NCBI GenBank assembly: GCA_007123985.1
Contig: SLGA01000047.1
Coordinates: forward strand, 1 to 15,486
Direction: 5' to 3'
DNA length: 15,486 nt
DNA from: Balneolaceae bacterium
GTDB taxonomy: Bacteria; Bacteroidota; Rhodothermia; Balneolales; Balneolaceae
The notes under the pieces are model-generated. The model was not told the DNA's origin. It worked only from the letters and a program-made list of their open reading frames with translations, and ran no database searches. Position 1 is the stretch's first letter, and every line of letters begins with the position of its first letter. Shown here in pieces: positions 6,533-14,744 of the stretch. A program made the position numbers and the translations under genes.

Positions 6533-8416
6533 ATGACACCATCATCAAAACCAGTTTTTAATTTTAAGTTACCACCTGCCCTACAAGAATTAATCGATGA
6601 AGCTCCAAGTGTTGCGGTTGCCAAAAATGTAGAAGACTTAGTCAATCTGGCCGTTGGAGGCAAAGAAGGTCTGTCCTACGATGTGATTTACGACCTGCCT
6701 GGCGGCGAAAAAAAGAAAGAGGCTATCGTTCACAGAGTAAAGAATGGTATTGCCGCAAATTATACAGAAACCTACATGCGGCGAAGAGATCCCAATTGTA
6801 TGGTTATTGCCGATGATTTTCCAACGGATAAAACCACCTACAAGAGCCGTTTTAACGAAGAGTTTGATTCTCTACGTAAGGAAACCTTTGACTGGATGAA
6901 AACACAGGATCTTGCATTGTTTTTCTTCAATGCGGGTAAAGTGGGAATGGGCTACAAAACGGTAGCTGTAATTCCTGCAAATGCCGGATTTTTTGGCCTG
7001 GGCCTCGCACTTCTACAGGGCATTATAAATCCCGATGAGCTTGATAAAGATTATAAGCCAGACGCTTTTATCTACACAGCTCCTCCTTTCAGGCATACCC
7101 ATTTTGAAGGCAAACAGGTTGTAGTTCACAACCGTCAGCCGGGCAATTATGAAATGTTCAGCTACAACTTATATCCCGGACCAAGTGCTAAAAAAGGCGT
7201 TTATGGTATGTTAATTGGCCAGGGCGAGGAAGAAGGTTGGGTAACCGCCCACTGTTCTGCAGTTCAGGTTAAAACTCCTTACGACAATGTAGTTACCTTT
7301 ATGCACGAAGGTGCCAGCGGTGGTGGTAAAAGTGAAATGCTGCAACAACCTCACCGGCTATCTGACGGCCGTTTATTACTGGGAGATAACCTTTATAAAG
7401 ATGACAAACGTTACCTGGAACTCTCACAAACCTGTGATCTGTTACCGGTAGCCGATGATATGGCACTTTGCCACCCTTCATTGCAGACCGATGACCAAAA
7501 ACTACGCCTGGAAGATGCCGAAGAGGGATGGTTTGTTCGTGTAGATCACATCACAGAATATGGAACCGACCCCAGCCTGGAAAAATTAACGGCCGTTCCT
7601 CCAAAACCTCTTCTCTTCTTAAATATTGAATCGGTTCCCGGAGGCAGAGCTATGATCTGGGATCATACATATGATGAACCCGGTGTACCGTGCCCAAACC
7701 CCAGAGTGATCTTACCCCGCGAAATTGTTCCAAAAATTGTTTCTGAGCCGGTTAGTATCGACATCAGAAGTATCGGGATGCGCACACCACCATGTACCAG
7801 GGAGGAACCCAACTACGGTATAGTTGGCCTGATGCACGTACTGCCACCTGCCCTTGCCTGGCTGTGGAGACTGGTTGCTCCACGAGGGCATGCCAATCCA
7901 AGCATCATTCAAACGGAAGGCATCAGCAGTGAAGGAGTGGGAAGCTACTGGCCGTTTGCCACCGGTAAAAAAGTAAAACAGGCTAACCTTCTTTTAGAGC
8001 AGATTGTACAAACTCCAAAAGTACAGTACATCCTCACACCCAATCAAAACATTGGTGCGTGGAAAGTAGGCTTTATGTCGCAATGGGTTGTGCGGGAATA
8101 TCTTGCCCGAAAAGGCAACGCTACCTTTAACGAAAAGCAAATTTTACCTGCAAGATGTAATGTATTAGGATATGCTTTGAAATTTATGACCTTTGAAGGA
8201 CGCACGATTCCGCCATGGTTGTTACAAGTTGAACTTCAAAGAGAAGTACAGGAAGAGGGTTATGATGCCGGCGCTGAAATTCTGCTCGAATTCTTCCACA
8301 GAATGCTTAAGAATTTCGATACTCCGGACCTCAATGATCTTGGCAAACAAATTATTGAGTGCTGCCTGGATAATGGTACCGTAAAAGATTACGAGCAATT
8401 AATGCCTAATTCATAA
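6533..8416 (+). CDS. DUF4914 family protein, probable PEP carboxykinase-fold enzyme
   Basis: 627-residue cytoplasmic protein with no signal peptide or membrane segments; I assign it to DUF4914, a family with no established function. Its motifs follow ATP-dependent PEP carboxykinase in order: R-D-P (85-87, cf. Arg65-Ser-Pro in E. coli Pck); P-D-A-F-I-Y-T-A-P-P-F (176-186, cf. PDFxIxxAPxF); K220-K221 (cf. Lys212-Lys213); H-C-S-A (240-243, cf. His232); P-loop G-A-S-G-G-G-K-S (260-267, cf. GLSGTGKT); L-G-D-N (283-286, cf. IGDD); and N-P-R391 (cf. Arg333). The Lys-to-His spacing is 19 residues in both. The second Asp of the GDD site, a metal ligand in Pck, is Asn here. It probably binds ATP or GTP and a metal and may carry out a kinase/carboxykinase-like phosphoryl transfer; the substrate is unknown. 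The start ATG follows an A-rich leader without Shine-Dalgarno. It is a single-gene unit, convergent with the minus-strand block. E. coli numbering is from memory. Confidence 0.8.
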   Translation: MTPSSKPVFNFKLPPALQELIDEAPSVAVAKNVEDLVNLAVGGKEGLSYDVIYDLPGGEKKKEAIVHRVKNGIAANYTETYMRRRDPNCMVIADDFPTDKTTYKSRFNEEFDSLRKETFDWMKTQDLALFFFNAGKVGMGYKTVAVIPANAGFFGLGLALLQGIINPDELDKDYKPDAFIYTAPPFRHTHFEGKQVVVHNRQPGNYEMFSYNLYPGPSAKKGVYGMLIGQGEEEGWVTAHCSAVQVKTPYDNVVTFMHEGASGGGKSEMLQQPHRLSDGRLLLGDNLYKDDKRYLELSQTCDLLPVADDMALCHPSLQTDDQKLRLEDAEEGWFVRVDHITEYGTDPSLEKLTAVPPKPLLFLNIESVPGGRAMIWDHTYDEPGVPCPNPRVILPREIVPKIVSEPVSIDIRSIGMRTPPCTREEPNYGIVGLMHVLPPALAWLWRLVAPRGHANPSIIQTEGISSEGVGSYWPFATGKKVKQANLLLEQIVQTPKVQYILTPNQNIGAWKVGFMSQWVVREYLARKGNATFNEKQILPARCNVLGYALKFMTFEGRTIPPWLLQVELQREVQEEGYDAGAEILLEFFHRMLKNFDTPDLNDLGKQIIECCLDNGTVKDYEQLMPNS

Positions 8417-8450
8417 TCTTTATCAGCTTAAATTACTTCGATGGAAAATT

Positions 8451-8482
8451 TCTCAGCTCCGGATAGAACTCCGGAGTTGAGA
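8451..8482. terminator. Hairpin between convergent genes, probable terminator
   Basis: TCTCAGCTCCGGA (8451-8463) pairs with TCCGGAGTTGAGA (8470-8482) around a 6-base loop, TAGAAC, giving 13 pairs with one G-U. It sits in the 135-bp gap between the DUF4914 stop and the flavodoxin stop. On the minus strand the stem is followed by AATTTT, and on the plus strand there is no U-tract, so it best fits termination of the minus-strand operon, perhaps acting in both directions. Confidence 0.6.
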
Positions 8483-8551
8483 GTATCCTGAAATGCCTGA
8501 AGACAAAATGTACAGGTAACAAATCTGTAATTTTGAGACCTGTGATTCGTG

Positions 8552-9133
8552 TTAATCATGAATCTTTTTAGTGATTCCGGCAACACGTTCGCCCAATGCC
8601 CTCCCCTTTTCGAGAAATTGATTACTAATCGATCCGGCTCCTTCCATCTCAAAAGGTTTTTCTCCCGTAATTGCTGATGCGCCAAACGGCTGTGTCCAAT
8701 CCGGTCCACCAACTACTATCATCCCGAATACCAGCATGCTTTGAAGGATGTTCATTTGCACAATCTCCTCTCCGGCCGATATTCCTCCGGCAGTAACAAA
8801 AGCCGCACCTATTTTATCTCTTAGAGGCTCGCCTTCGAAAGGCCAAGATGCAATAAATGCAGAAATTTCAGGCGAAACATTTGCATTATACACCGGACTG
8901 CCAACAATAATGGCACCTGCCTCTAGTAAATCAGCCACTTGAACAGTGTTTACATTTTTTAAGACTACCTCAATTCCATCAACCCCGGCGGCACCTTCTG
9001 CAACAGCAAGTGCCATCTGTTCTGTATTACCGGTTTCGGAGTGATAGACAACAAGCACTTTATTCTGCGCAAAAAGATCAGCAGTGAATAGAAAAAACAA
9101 ACCCACGAAAATAAACTTCATTAATTGAATCAT
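8552..9133 (-). CDS. Exported flavodoxin-like FMN protein
   Basis: 193-residue flavodoxin-fold protein, related to flavodoxin/WrbA-type NAD(P)H:quinone oxidoreductases, with an N-terminal signal peptide. Residues 1-22 read as n-region M-I-Q-L-M-K, a hydrophobic core F-I-F-V-G-L-F-F-L-F, and a signal peptidase I site after L-F-A. The mature part opens with a beta strand and the FMN-phosphate loop H-S-E-T-G-N-T (31-37), then has V-G-S-P-V-Y (78-83) and a long G-G-I-S-A-G-E-E-rich loop where WrbA-type proteins contact flavin. It would bind FMN outside the cytoplasm and perhaps reduce quinones or act as an electron carrier. Possible starts are TTG 9151, ATG 9133 and ATG 9121; 9133 has a weak GAG seven bases upstream, and all give a signal peptide. 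It lies 22 bp after the DUF1080 gene and is likely the last gene of the operon. Confidence 0.85.
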   Translation of the reverse strand: MIQLMKFIFVGLFFLFTADLFAQNKVLVVYHSETGNTEQMALAVAEGAAGVDGIEVVLKNVNTVQVADLLEAGAIIVGSPVYNANVSPEISAFIASWPFEGEPLRDKIGAAFVTAGGISAGEEIVQMNILQSMLVFGMIVVGGPDWTQPFGASAITGEKPFEMEGAGSISNQFLEKGRALGERVAGITKKIHD

Positions 9134-9155
9134 AAATTCGCTCACATACAAAGTC

Positions 9156-9914
9156 TTAATCAGCTAATGGTGCTATCTGTTCGGATTGAATAACACCATC
9201 GGGCAGCTCCATGATATCAATTTTTCTGAAGTGAATTTCAGCCCCTTCGGCCTCAGGGCAGATGTAACCTTTTTTCCTTTTGGTTGATGTGATACCATTC
9301 ACAAATTTTCCGTTAACCGATAACTTGATTACACCATCTGTGCAAACCAGAATATATCGGTTCCACTCGAACGCGGGTTTCATCCGGTTTTCAAGTGCAT
9401 AACTGCGCCCGCGCACCACTTCGGAAGGATTATCCGCAATGGTACCTTCAAGCCCCATCACTGGAAACAGGTGGCCGTGAACGTATTCAATTGGTCTGTT
9501 GTGTATCTCAGCCCATGCGGGATCCAGCATTTGTACTTCCACGCCGCGGGGGAACGGATTATCCTCATGAGGTTCAGGATTTGCAAGAATAAACATCCCG
9601 GAATTTCCTCCCTCTTCCATAAATCGCCACTCTACATCCAAAATAAAGTTCTGATACTGCTTCTCCGTTCTCATTACTCCGATTGGCCATCCTGTGCATT
9701 TCAGTAATCCATCTTCAACATACCATGTCTCCTCCGATGTGTTTACATCCACAAAGTTGGTTAAATCCTTCCCATTAAATAACCTTTCAAATCCGGGCTG
9801 AAGATTGTTTTCGGTTGAAGCTTTTCCGTTGATAGCTGAAATCCCGCTTCCTGCAGGAAATGCCGCCGCAGTTGATGCGAGCAGCGCTTTTTTTGCAAAT
9901 TCTCTTCTGTTCAT
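9156..9914 (-). CDS. DUF1080 (3-keto-disaccharide hydrolase family) protein with Tat signal
   Basis: 252-residue exported protein with one concanavalin-like DUF1080 domain. Characterised relatives act on 3-keto-glycosides. The N-terminus N-R-R-E-F-A-K-K followed by an Ala-rich hydrophobic stretch (10-20) is a Tat-type signal. The domain runs from about 41 to 235: opening F-N-G-K-D-L (46-51), W-Y-V-E-D-G-L-L-K-C-T-G (64-75), N-S-G-M-F-I (104-109), G-V-E-V-Q-M-L-D (124-131), and the closing H-F-R-K-I (228-232) typical of 'eFRNI'. Length suits a single-domain member. It starts 16 bp after the sugar isomerase/epimerase gene and is surely cotranscribed with it; the pair suggests extracytoplasmic keto-sugar breakdown. 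Whether it hydrolyses, hydrates or merely binds its ligand cannot be told from sequence. Confidence 0.87.
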   Translation of the reverse strand: MNRREFAKKALLASTAAAFPAGSGISAINGKASTENNLQPGFERLFNGKDLTNFVDVNTSEETWYVEDGLLKCTGWPIGVMRTEKQYQNFILDVEWRFMEEGGNSGMFILANPEPHEDNPFPRGVEVQMLDPAWAEIHNRPIEYVHGHLFPVMGLEGTIADNPSEVVRGRSYALENRMKPAFEWNRYILVCTDGVIKLSVNGKFVNGITSTKRKKGYICPEAEGAEIHFRKIDIMELPDGVIQSEQIAPLAD

Positions 9915-9930
9915 TCAAATTTAGTTTTTA

Positions 9931-10908
9931 TTATGCAGAAAATGCATCTCGCAGTAAACCGATACTCTCGGCCACCGCTTCGTCTGATGGCGCATGCCCT
10001 TCAAACTCAATGGATATGTATCCTTTATATCCCACATCATGCAGAATGTTTGCAATGCGGTTGTAATCAAGATCCAGTGTGTAGAATCGTCCGCCGCCAT
10101 AGTAAGTTTTAGCCTGAACAAAAACGGTATATGGGGCAATGGCTTCAAGCTGTTCATACTTGTCATCCAGAAAATTTCCGGTATCCATCAACACACGCAG
10201 CCAGGGGGAATCTATAGTTCGCATAATGTGCAATAATCCTTCTGCCGTTCGGGTCATGCCCCAGTGGTTTTCGAGGCCAAGCATTACCCCATACTCTTCG
10301 GCAACCGGTATAATTTCGTTGATGGAGTCGATGGCCCATTGAATACCATCTTCTTCAGTATACCCTTCAATGGGGGATTCAATACCGTGGTTATCCATCA
10401 GTTCGGCAAATGAACCGGATGTATTCCACCGGCCGGCACTAATTCTGATACACGGAACACCCAGATCCCGTGCAAGGTGGATGAAGCGCTTGGTATCGTC
10501 AATACTTTTCCGGCGTTCTTCAGGGTCGGGATTTACAAAATCCTGATGCGTTGACAGACAGTTAAGATGAACGCCGTGAATCAATGCATGCTTTTTCAGT
10601 GCTTTGATATAATCGGGATCTTCACTCTCCATCTGCCTGTGTAAAATATCCACCCCATAAACACCGAGTCGGGATGCCTCTTCGATAACATGGCGGATCG
10701 GGGTTCGCTGCGGACTAAAATGCCAATAAGAATAGCTTGAAATTCCCAGTTTAACATGAAACGGACTTCTATTTGATTCACGTACTATGTCAGATTTTTT
10801 ATTTCTCTCAGCTAAAACTGAAAGTGGAATCAGTGTGCCGGCAGCGACTCCCGCGGAGAGTTTTTTCAAAAAAGATCGGCGCTGGTTTTCAGAGGAGTTG
10901 GTTTTCAT
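9931..10908 (-). CDS. Tat-exported sugar phosphate isomerase/epimerase family protein
   Basis: 325-residue TIM-barrel protein of the AP-endonuclease-2/xylose isomerase-like family, with a textbook Tat signal Q-R-R-S-F-L-K-K-L (9-17) and hydrophobic run S-A-G-V-A-A-G-T-L-I-P-L. Metal-site residues of the family are visible: E213 in G-L-E-N-H-W-G, D242 in L-M-D-T-G-N-F, polar residues Q265/K267 in F-V-Q-A-K-T-Y, and E301 in S-I-E-F-E-G. Exported members are unlikely to use sugar phosphates; relatives paired with DUF1080 proteins act on keto-sugars as lyases, hydratases or epimerases. The start ATG 10908 is chosen because the Tat signal begins there; an open frame reaching 11019 adds 37 residues of unsuitable sequence and overlaps the rhodanese gene. 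No NAD-dependent sugar oxidoreductase is adjacent in this window, so the step that would create a keto-sugar is not seen here. Confidence 0.88.
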   Translation of the reverse strand: MKTNSSENQRRSFLKKLSAGVAAGTLIPLSVLAERNKKSDIVRESNRSPFHVKLGISSYSYWHFSPQRTPIRHVIEEASRLGVYGVDILHRQMESEDPDYIKALKKHALIHGVHLNCLSTHQDFVNPDPEERRKSIDDTKRFIHLARDLGVPCIRISAGRWNTSGSFAELMDNHGIESPIEGYTEEDGIQWAIDSINEIIPVAEEYGVMLGLENHWGMTRTAEGLLHIMRTIDSPWLRVLMDTGNFLDDKYEQLEAIAPYTVFVQAKTYYGGGRFYTLDLDYNRIANILHDVGYKGYISIEFEGHAPSDEAVAESIGLLRDAFSA

Positions 10909-10972
10909 AGATTTATTCCGGTCAGGTTTTGAATCGTGACTCGAAAAATAGAAAAAAAACGGACTCCTACAA

Positions 10973-11347
10973 CTACAATTCAGTCTCATACTCATTTTCA
11001 ATCCATTCACGCCAGCCACCGGCCATGGACTTTACATTACTGTAGCCCATTTTCTGCAGATTATCACCGGCCAGTACCGATCGATAACCGCCACCGCAGT
11101 ATAGAATTAATTCGGTATCCGTATCAGAAACATGCTCCTCAATATCCCGCTCAATCACACCTTTGCTCAAATGGATAGCGCCGGGAAGATGTCCATTTAT
11201 AAACTCATGCACTTCGCGGGTATCAATAAGAACAAATGTACTGCTTTGATTGAGGGCTTTGTTCACATCATCACATGATATTTCCGCAACTCTTGAAAGG
11301 GCTTCGTTTACGAGATCAACAAATTTTTGTGAATGGGTTTTAGACAT
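10973..11347 (-). CDS. Single-domain rhodanese-like sulfurtransferase
   Basis: 124-residue cytoplasmic rhodanese that would carry sulfane sulfur as a cysteine persulfide. The catalytic loop is C84-G-G-G-Y-R-S90, matching the CxxGxRS pattern of active single-domain rhodaneses. Other fold hallmarks are L-I-D-T-R-E (40-45), H-L-P-G-A-I-H-L (53-60) and the closing G-G-W-R-E-W (110-115). An N-terminal helical extension of about 20 residues precedes the domain. It lies 26 bp downstream of recN and 64 bp upstream of the Tat-exported isomerase gene, so it may share their transcript without an obvious functional tie. The sulfur acceptor is unknown. Confidence 0.9.
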   Translation of the reverse strand: MSKTHSQKFVDLVNEALSRVAEISCDDVNKALNQSSTFVLIDTREVHEFINGHLPGAIHLSKGVIERDIEEHVSDTDTELILYCGGGYRSVLAGDNLQKMGYSNVKSMAGGWREWIENEYETEL

Positions 11348-11373
11348 TAGTCAGCACTATCAGTTGTTTGATA

Positions 11374-13080
11374 TCAATTTCGCATAGCACCGCGTTCAAT
11401 CAACTCTCGTGCACTCAAAAGTGCCGATTCTGTGATTTGTTCGCCACTCATCAGGCTTGCAACTTCCCGTATATGTTCCTCATCCGATAATGGCATGATT
11501 CGCGTTGTTGTTCGCTCTGCTTCTTCCACTTTTTCAACCCGGTAGTGCTTATGCGCCTGACTGGCAATCTGAGGTTGATGGGTGATCGCGATAATCTGGC
11601 AATATTCTGATAAGTTTCGCATTTCACGACCCACTTTTTCCGAAATATTCCCACTGATTCCCGTATCAATTTCATCAAAAATCATTACCGGCAGATGGTG
11701 CTCTTTTGCAAGAATTGATTTCAGCGAAAGCATTACACGGCTCACTTCACCACCCGAGGCAATCTTGGCAAGCGGTTTCGGCTCTTCACCTTTATTTGTG
11801 GAGATAAAAAACTGCACTTCGTCACACCCATTTTCAGTGCATTCGATAATTTTGCCTTCATGCTCAAACCAACCGTTATCTGAGGTTTGCCAATCCACAT
11901 CTACCCGGAATTGCCCATGCATTATTCCCAGGTTTTGAAGGGCTTTCACTATATCCGCAGAAAGCTGTTCACCGGTGGAAACACGTTTTTTATGCAGATC
12001 AACCGCAAATTTTTTCAGGTTTGCTGCCTGATCAGAAATTTTCTTCCCGATACGTTCTATTTCCAGATCAAAATTCTCTGCAATATTAAGCTCTGCCCTG
12101 ATTTCATTGTAATAGCTGATCAGATCAGGTACAGATCTCTGATATTTTTTTTGAAGCCTGTTCAACTCAGATTGTCGCCTTCTTAGCTTTTCAAGCCTGT
12201 CGGGATTAAACTCAATTCTCTCCCGATAGCGCTCGGCGAACTGAATTGTTTCCTGAATACTTATCCGTGCGGTGTTAATCTCCTGAAGATAGGTTTCAAA
12301 CTCCGGCTCAATACGTGCCATATCTTCCAGGTGCAGTTTGATGGAGTTAATCATCTCCATCAGGCTCACATCATCGCCATTGCCTATTTGAGTGATGGCA
12401 GAAGCTTTTTGATCCAGATCCTCAGCATTATCGAGCAGGTTCATTTCAGCAATAAGGTCGTCCTCCTCGTGGGCATCCAGCTCTGCAGCCTCCAGCTCTT
12501 TTACCTGAAACTGATAAAGCTCGGTTTTCTCTTTTAATTCGCGTTCTCTGCGTTTCAGATTACGGCGTTCTTTCTGCAGCTCCGCCATAACCATGTACTC
12601 TTTTTTATACGAATCAATGTAGGGTTTCACCGAATCAAACTGATCAATCACACCAAGATGATTTTCATCTTTAAGCAGCATCTGATGATCATGCTGTCCG
12701 TGCAGGTCAACAAGTTGATCTCCCACTTGTTTCAGTACAGATATATTTACCGGCGTATCATTAATGAAGGCCCGGCTGCCGCTTTGGCGAATTTCCCGCC
12801 GCAGAATCAATTCTGGTGAGTAGTCAACCGCACTCTCATCCAGTAACTTCATCAATATTTGATTTTCGCCCACATGGATGGTCGCCTCTGCGATGGCTTT
12901 ATCTGCACCCTGTCGTATAACTTCTGTATCGGCACGTTCACCTAAAATCATATTCAGTGCTCCGATTATAATTGATTTACCCGCGCCGGTTTGCCCGGTC
13001 AGCACATTTAGCCCGGAACCAAATTGTACATCAAGCTCATCTATAAGAGCAAAATCTTTGATGTAGAGGGATTTTATCAT
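11374..13080 (-). CDS. recN: DNA repair protein RecN
   Basis: 568-residue SMC-like ATPase that acts at DNA double-strand breaks, tethering ends and supporting RecA. The N-terminal half-head has Walker A G-Q-T-G-A-G-K-S (29-36), followed by the RecN-typical L-G-E-R-A-D (46-51) and Q-loop region V-D-L-H-G-Q-H-D-H-Q. A charged helical coiled-coil of about 200 residues occupies the middle. The C-terminal half-head has the ABC signature A-S-G-G-E-V-S-R (441-448), Walker B V-M-I-F-D-E-I-D (465-472) and I-T-H-Q-P-Q. Length is normal. Walker A has Gln where RecN usually has Glu (GETGAGKS). The 194 bp upstream probably hold its promoter; I saw no recognisable LexA box. Confidence 0.97.
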   Translation of the reverse strand: MIKSLYIKDFALIDELDVQFGSGLNVLTGQTGAGKSIIIGALNMILGERADTEVIRQGADKAIAEATIHVGENQILMKLLDESAVDYSPELILRREIRQSGSRAFINDTPVNISVLKQVGDQLVDLHGQHDHQMLLKDENHLGVIDQFDSVKPYIDSYKKEYMVMAELQKERRNLKRRERELKEKTELYQFQVKELEAAELDAHEEDDLIAEMNLLDNAEDLDQKASAITQIGNGDDVSLMEMINSIKLHLEDMARIEPEFETYLQEINTARISIQETIQFAERYRERIEFNPDRLEKLRRRQSELNRLQKKYQRSVPDLISYYNEIRAELNIAENFDLEIERIGKKISDQAANLKKFAVDLHKKRVSTGEQLSADIVKALQNLGIMHGQFRVDVDWQTSDNGWFEHEGKIIECTENGCDEVQFFISTNKGEEPKPLAKIASGGEVSRVMLSLKSILAKEHHLPVMIFDEIDTGISGNISEKVGREMRNLSEYCQIIAITHQPQIASQAHKHYRVEKVEEAERTTTRIMPLSDEEHIREVASLMSGEQITESALLSARELIERGAMRN

Positions 13081-13277
13081 CGTTTACAGTATTTAGTTGT
13101 ACTTAGAAAAAAAGAACATTTTCTGTGGGAGATACCGTTTGAAAGTACAGAGTTCGGTAGTAAAATTCACCCGGAGTCTCTTCTCAATCGCTTCTATTTA
13201 CATTCCGACGGAAGGTATTTTCGGTAATAACATGTATGCAATTAGTGAAACTTTTGGGGAAGGGCTCCGCAATCATA

Positions 13278-14741
13278 TCAATCAAACCGGATGAATCGCC
13301 AAACATACAGACTCGTAAAAAAGAGTCCGGCCAGCACAATTATCCCCTTCGTTACAAACTCTCCCGGAATGAACTGCTGAAACCAAGGTTCTGAAAAAAT
13401 CAGAAGAGCCAGAAGTACCATCAACCCAAAACTTTCCGGTAAACGATAGGGTACGTCCATTACTTTTTTACTGTAGATACCGAGTGTTGCAGCCATTGCA
13501 CCGTAGCTAATCATTGTAGTCAGTGCAGAACCAACCATCCCCAAAACTGGGATCAATATCAGGTTCATTACAATCGTAATTGCCGCGCCCAGTAATGTGA
13601 TTTTGTAAAATATCCGGGTTCTTTCTTTAATGAATACACCCGATGAAAAGTTGATGTACCATCCATGAAACCAATAGGCCAAAAGAAGGTAAGGCACAAT
13701 ATCGAGCCCTCCCCAGTAGTTGCTGTCAATAAGGGTTTTTTCAGTTCCCGGTATGGAGATTGCGACAATCTGTTGTTTAAACAGAGCCACCCCCATAAAT
13801 ACTACTGCTGAAAATGCATTATACCAGATAAATGCCTGGCCAAAGAGTTCTTTCGAATCCCCGTCTTTCGCATGCCGCATAAAAAACGGTTGCCAAGCCA
13901 TACGATACATCTGTACGAGCAACAGCATAAAAACTGCCAGTTTGTAACAAGCGTTATAGATTCCTACAACATCTTCCGGAGTAGTTCCCATACCATACAG
14001 TCGCTCTGCATTAGCAGGATTCATTCCGTTCAGAAGAAACCGATCCAGCATTTCGTTAATCACAAATCCAATGCCGGAAGGAACAAAAGGCCATCCAAAT
14101 GAAAACGCAGTTTTAACCCACTCTTTTTTGAAAGTACCCTTCAACAAATCTGCAGTAAAAAACCAAACCAGAACCGACATCACAAAAGATGCAGCAAGAT
14201 TTGCCAGAAATACAGCCTCAATGCCGAAACCAAGTCCCAGAATCAGGTAAAAATTGAGGGTAATATTGATCAGAACATTCACCGTTTTGAGCGTGGCATA
14301 CAACCATGCCCGCCGGGTGAGTCTCAGCTCTGCCATCGGCACTATGGAGAGTGTATCAAACCATAGAATCCCAAGCATGATTAAATAAATGCCGGACATT
14401 TCAGTGCTCAGGCTCATTAGAGGCAAGAGCCACGGCATAACCAGATAGAGCAACAGGCAAAGAAGTGATGCAAAGATCAGCAACCCGATCTGGAGTGTCT
14501 TAAATACATGCGGGGCCTGTTTTCGGTTTTCCGCATATCTCAGATAAGCAGATTCCATCCCAAACGTAAAAAGCACGTTGAGAAATGCAATTGCTGCATA
14601 AACCAGACCCATAATCCCGTATTGTGCCGTGTTGAAAACACCGGTATGAAGTGGAACCAGCAGATAGTTAATAAAGCGGGCCAGCACACTGCTGATACCG
14701 TAAATTAATGTATCTGAAAAGAGTTCTCGAAGTTTATTCAC
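13278..14741 (-). CDS. Polysaccharide flippase (Wzx-like, MOP superfamily)
   Basis: 487-residue integral membrane protein with a dozen or more hydrophobic segments, of the oligosaccharide flippase/polysaccharide biosynthesis family. It would move lipid-linked sugars across the inner membrane for O-antigen, capsule or exopolysaccharide assembly. The N-terminus (D-T-L-I-Y-G-I-S-S-V-L-A-R-F-I-N-Y) is the family's usual first segment. A central stretch Y-N-A-C-Y-K-L-A and M-A-W-Q-P-F-F marks the second half. The start is GTG at 14741, three bases after the aroQ stop, with no clear Shine-Dalgarno, so translation is probably coupled to aroQ. No glycosyltransferases or sugar-nucleotide genes are nearby, so the glycan cannot be guessed. 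Confidence 0.88.
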   Translation of the reverse strand: MNKLRELFSDTLIYGISSVLARFINYLLVPLHTGVFNTAQYGIMGLVYAAIAFLNVLFTFGMESAYLRYAENRKQAPHVFKTLQIGLLIFASLLCLLLYLVMPWLLPLMSLSTEMSGIYLIMLGILWFDTLSIVPMAELRLTRRAWLYATLKTVNVLINITLNFYLILGLGFGIEAVFLANLAASFVMSVLVWFFTADLLKGTFKKEWVKTAFSFGWPFVPSGIGFVINEMLDRFLLNGMNPANAERLYGMGTTPEDVVGIYNACYKLAVFMLLLVQMYRMAWQPFFMRHAKDGDSKELFGQAFIWYNAFSAVVFMGVALFKQQIVAISIPGTEKTLIDSNYWGGLDIVPYLLLAYWFHGWYINFSSGVFIKERTRIFYKITLLGAAITIVMNLILIPVLGMVGSALTTMISYGAMAATLGIYSKKVMDVPYRLPESFGLMVLLALLIFSEPWFQQFIPGEFVTKGIIVLAGLFFTSLYVWRFIRFD

Positions 14742-14744
14742 AGA

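Noticed and set aside
8544..8564. GATTCGTG/CATGAATC inverted repeat overlapping the flavodoxin stop codon.
   Set aside because: Short, with a G-U pair and no U-tract on either strand; the neighbouring 13-pair hairpin is a much better terminator candidate.
10909..11019. Upstream extension of the Tat-exported isomerase/epimerase frame.
   Set aside because: It would bury the Tat signal 37 residues inside the protein and overlap the rhodanese gene; ATG 10908 gives a normal signal.
13081..13277. Spacer between the flippase and recN examined for a small gene, RNA gene, LexA site or terminator.
   Set aside because: Short open frames exist in several phases but lack start signals and family features. 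No palindromic SOS box, tRNA-like fold or clear terminator was found; it probably holds the recN promoter.
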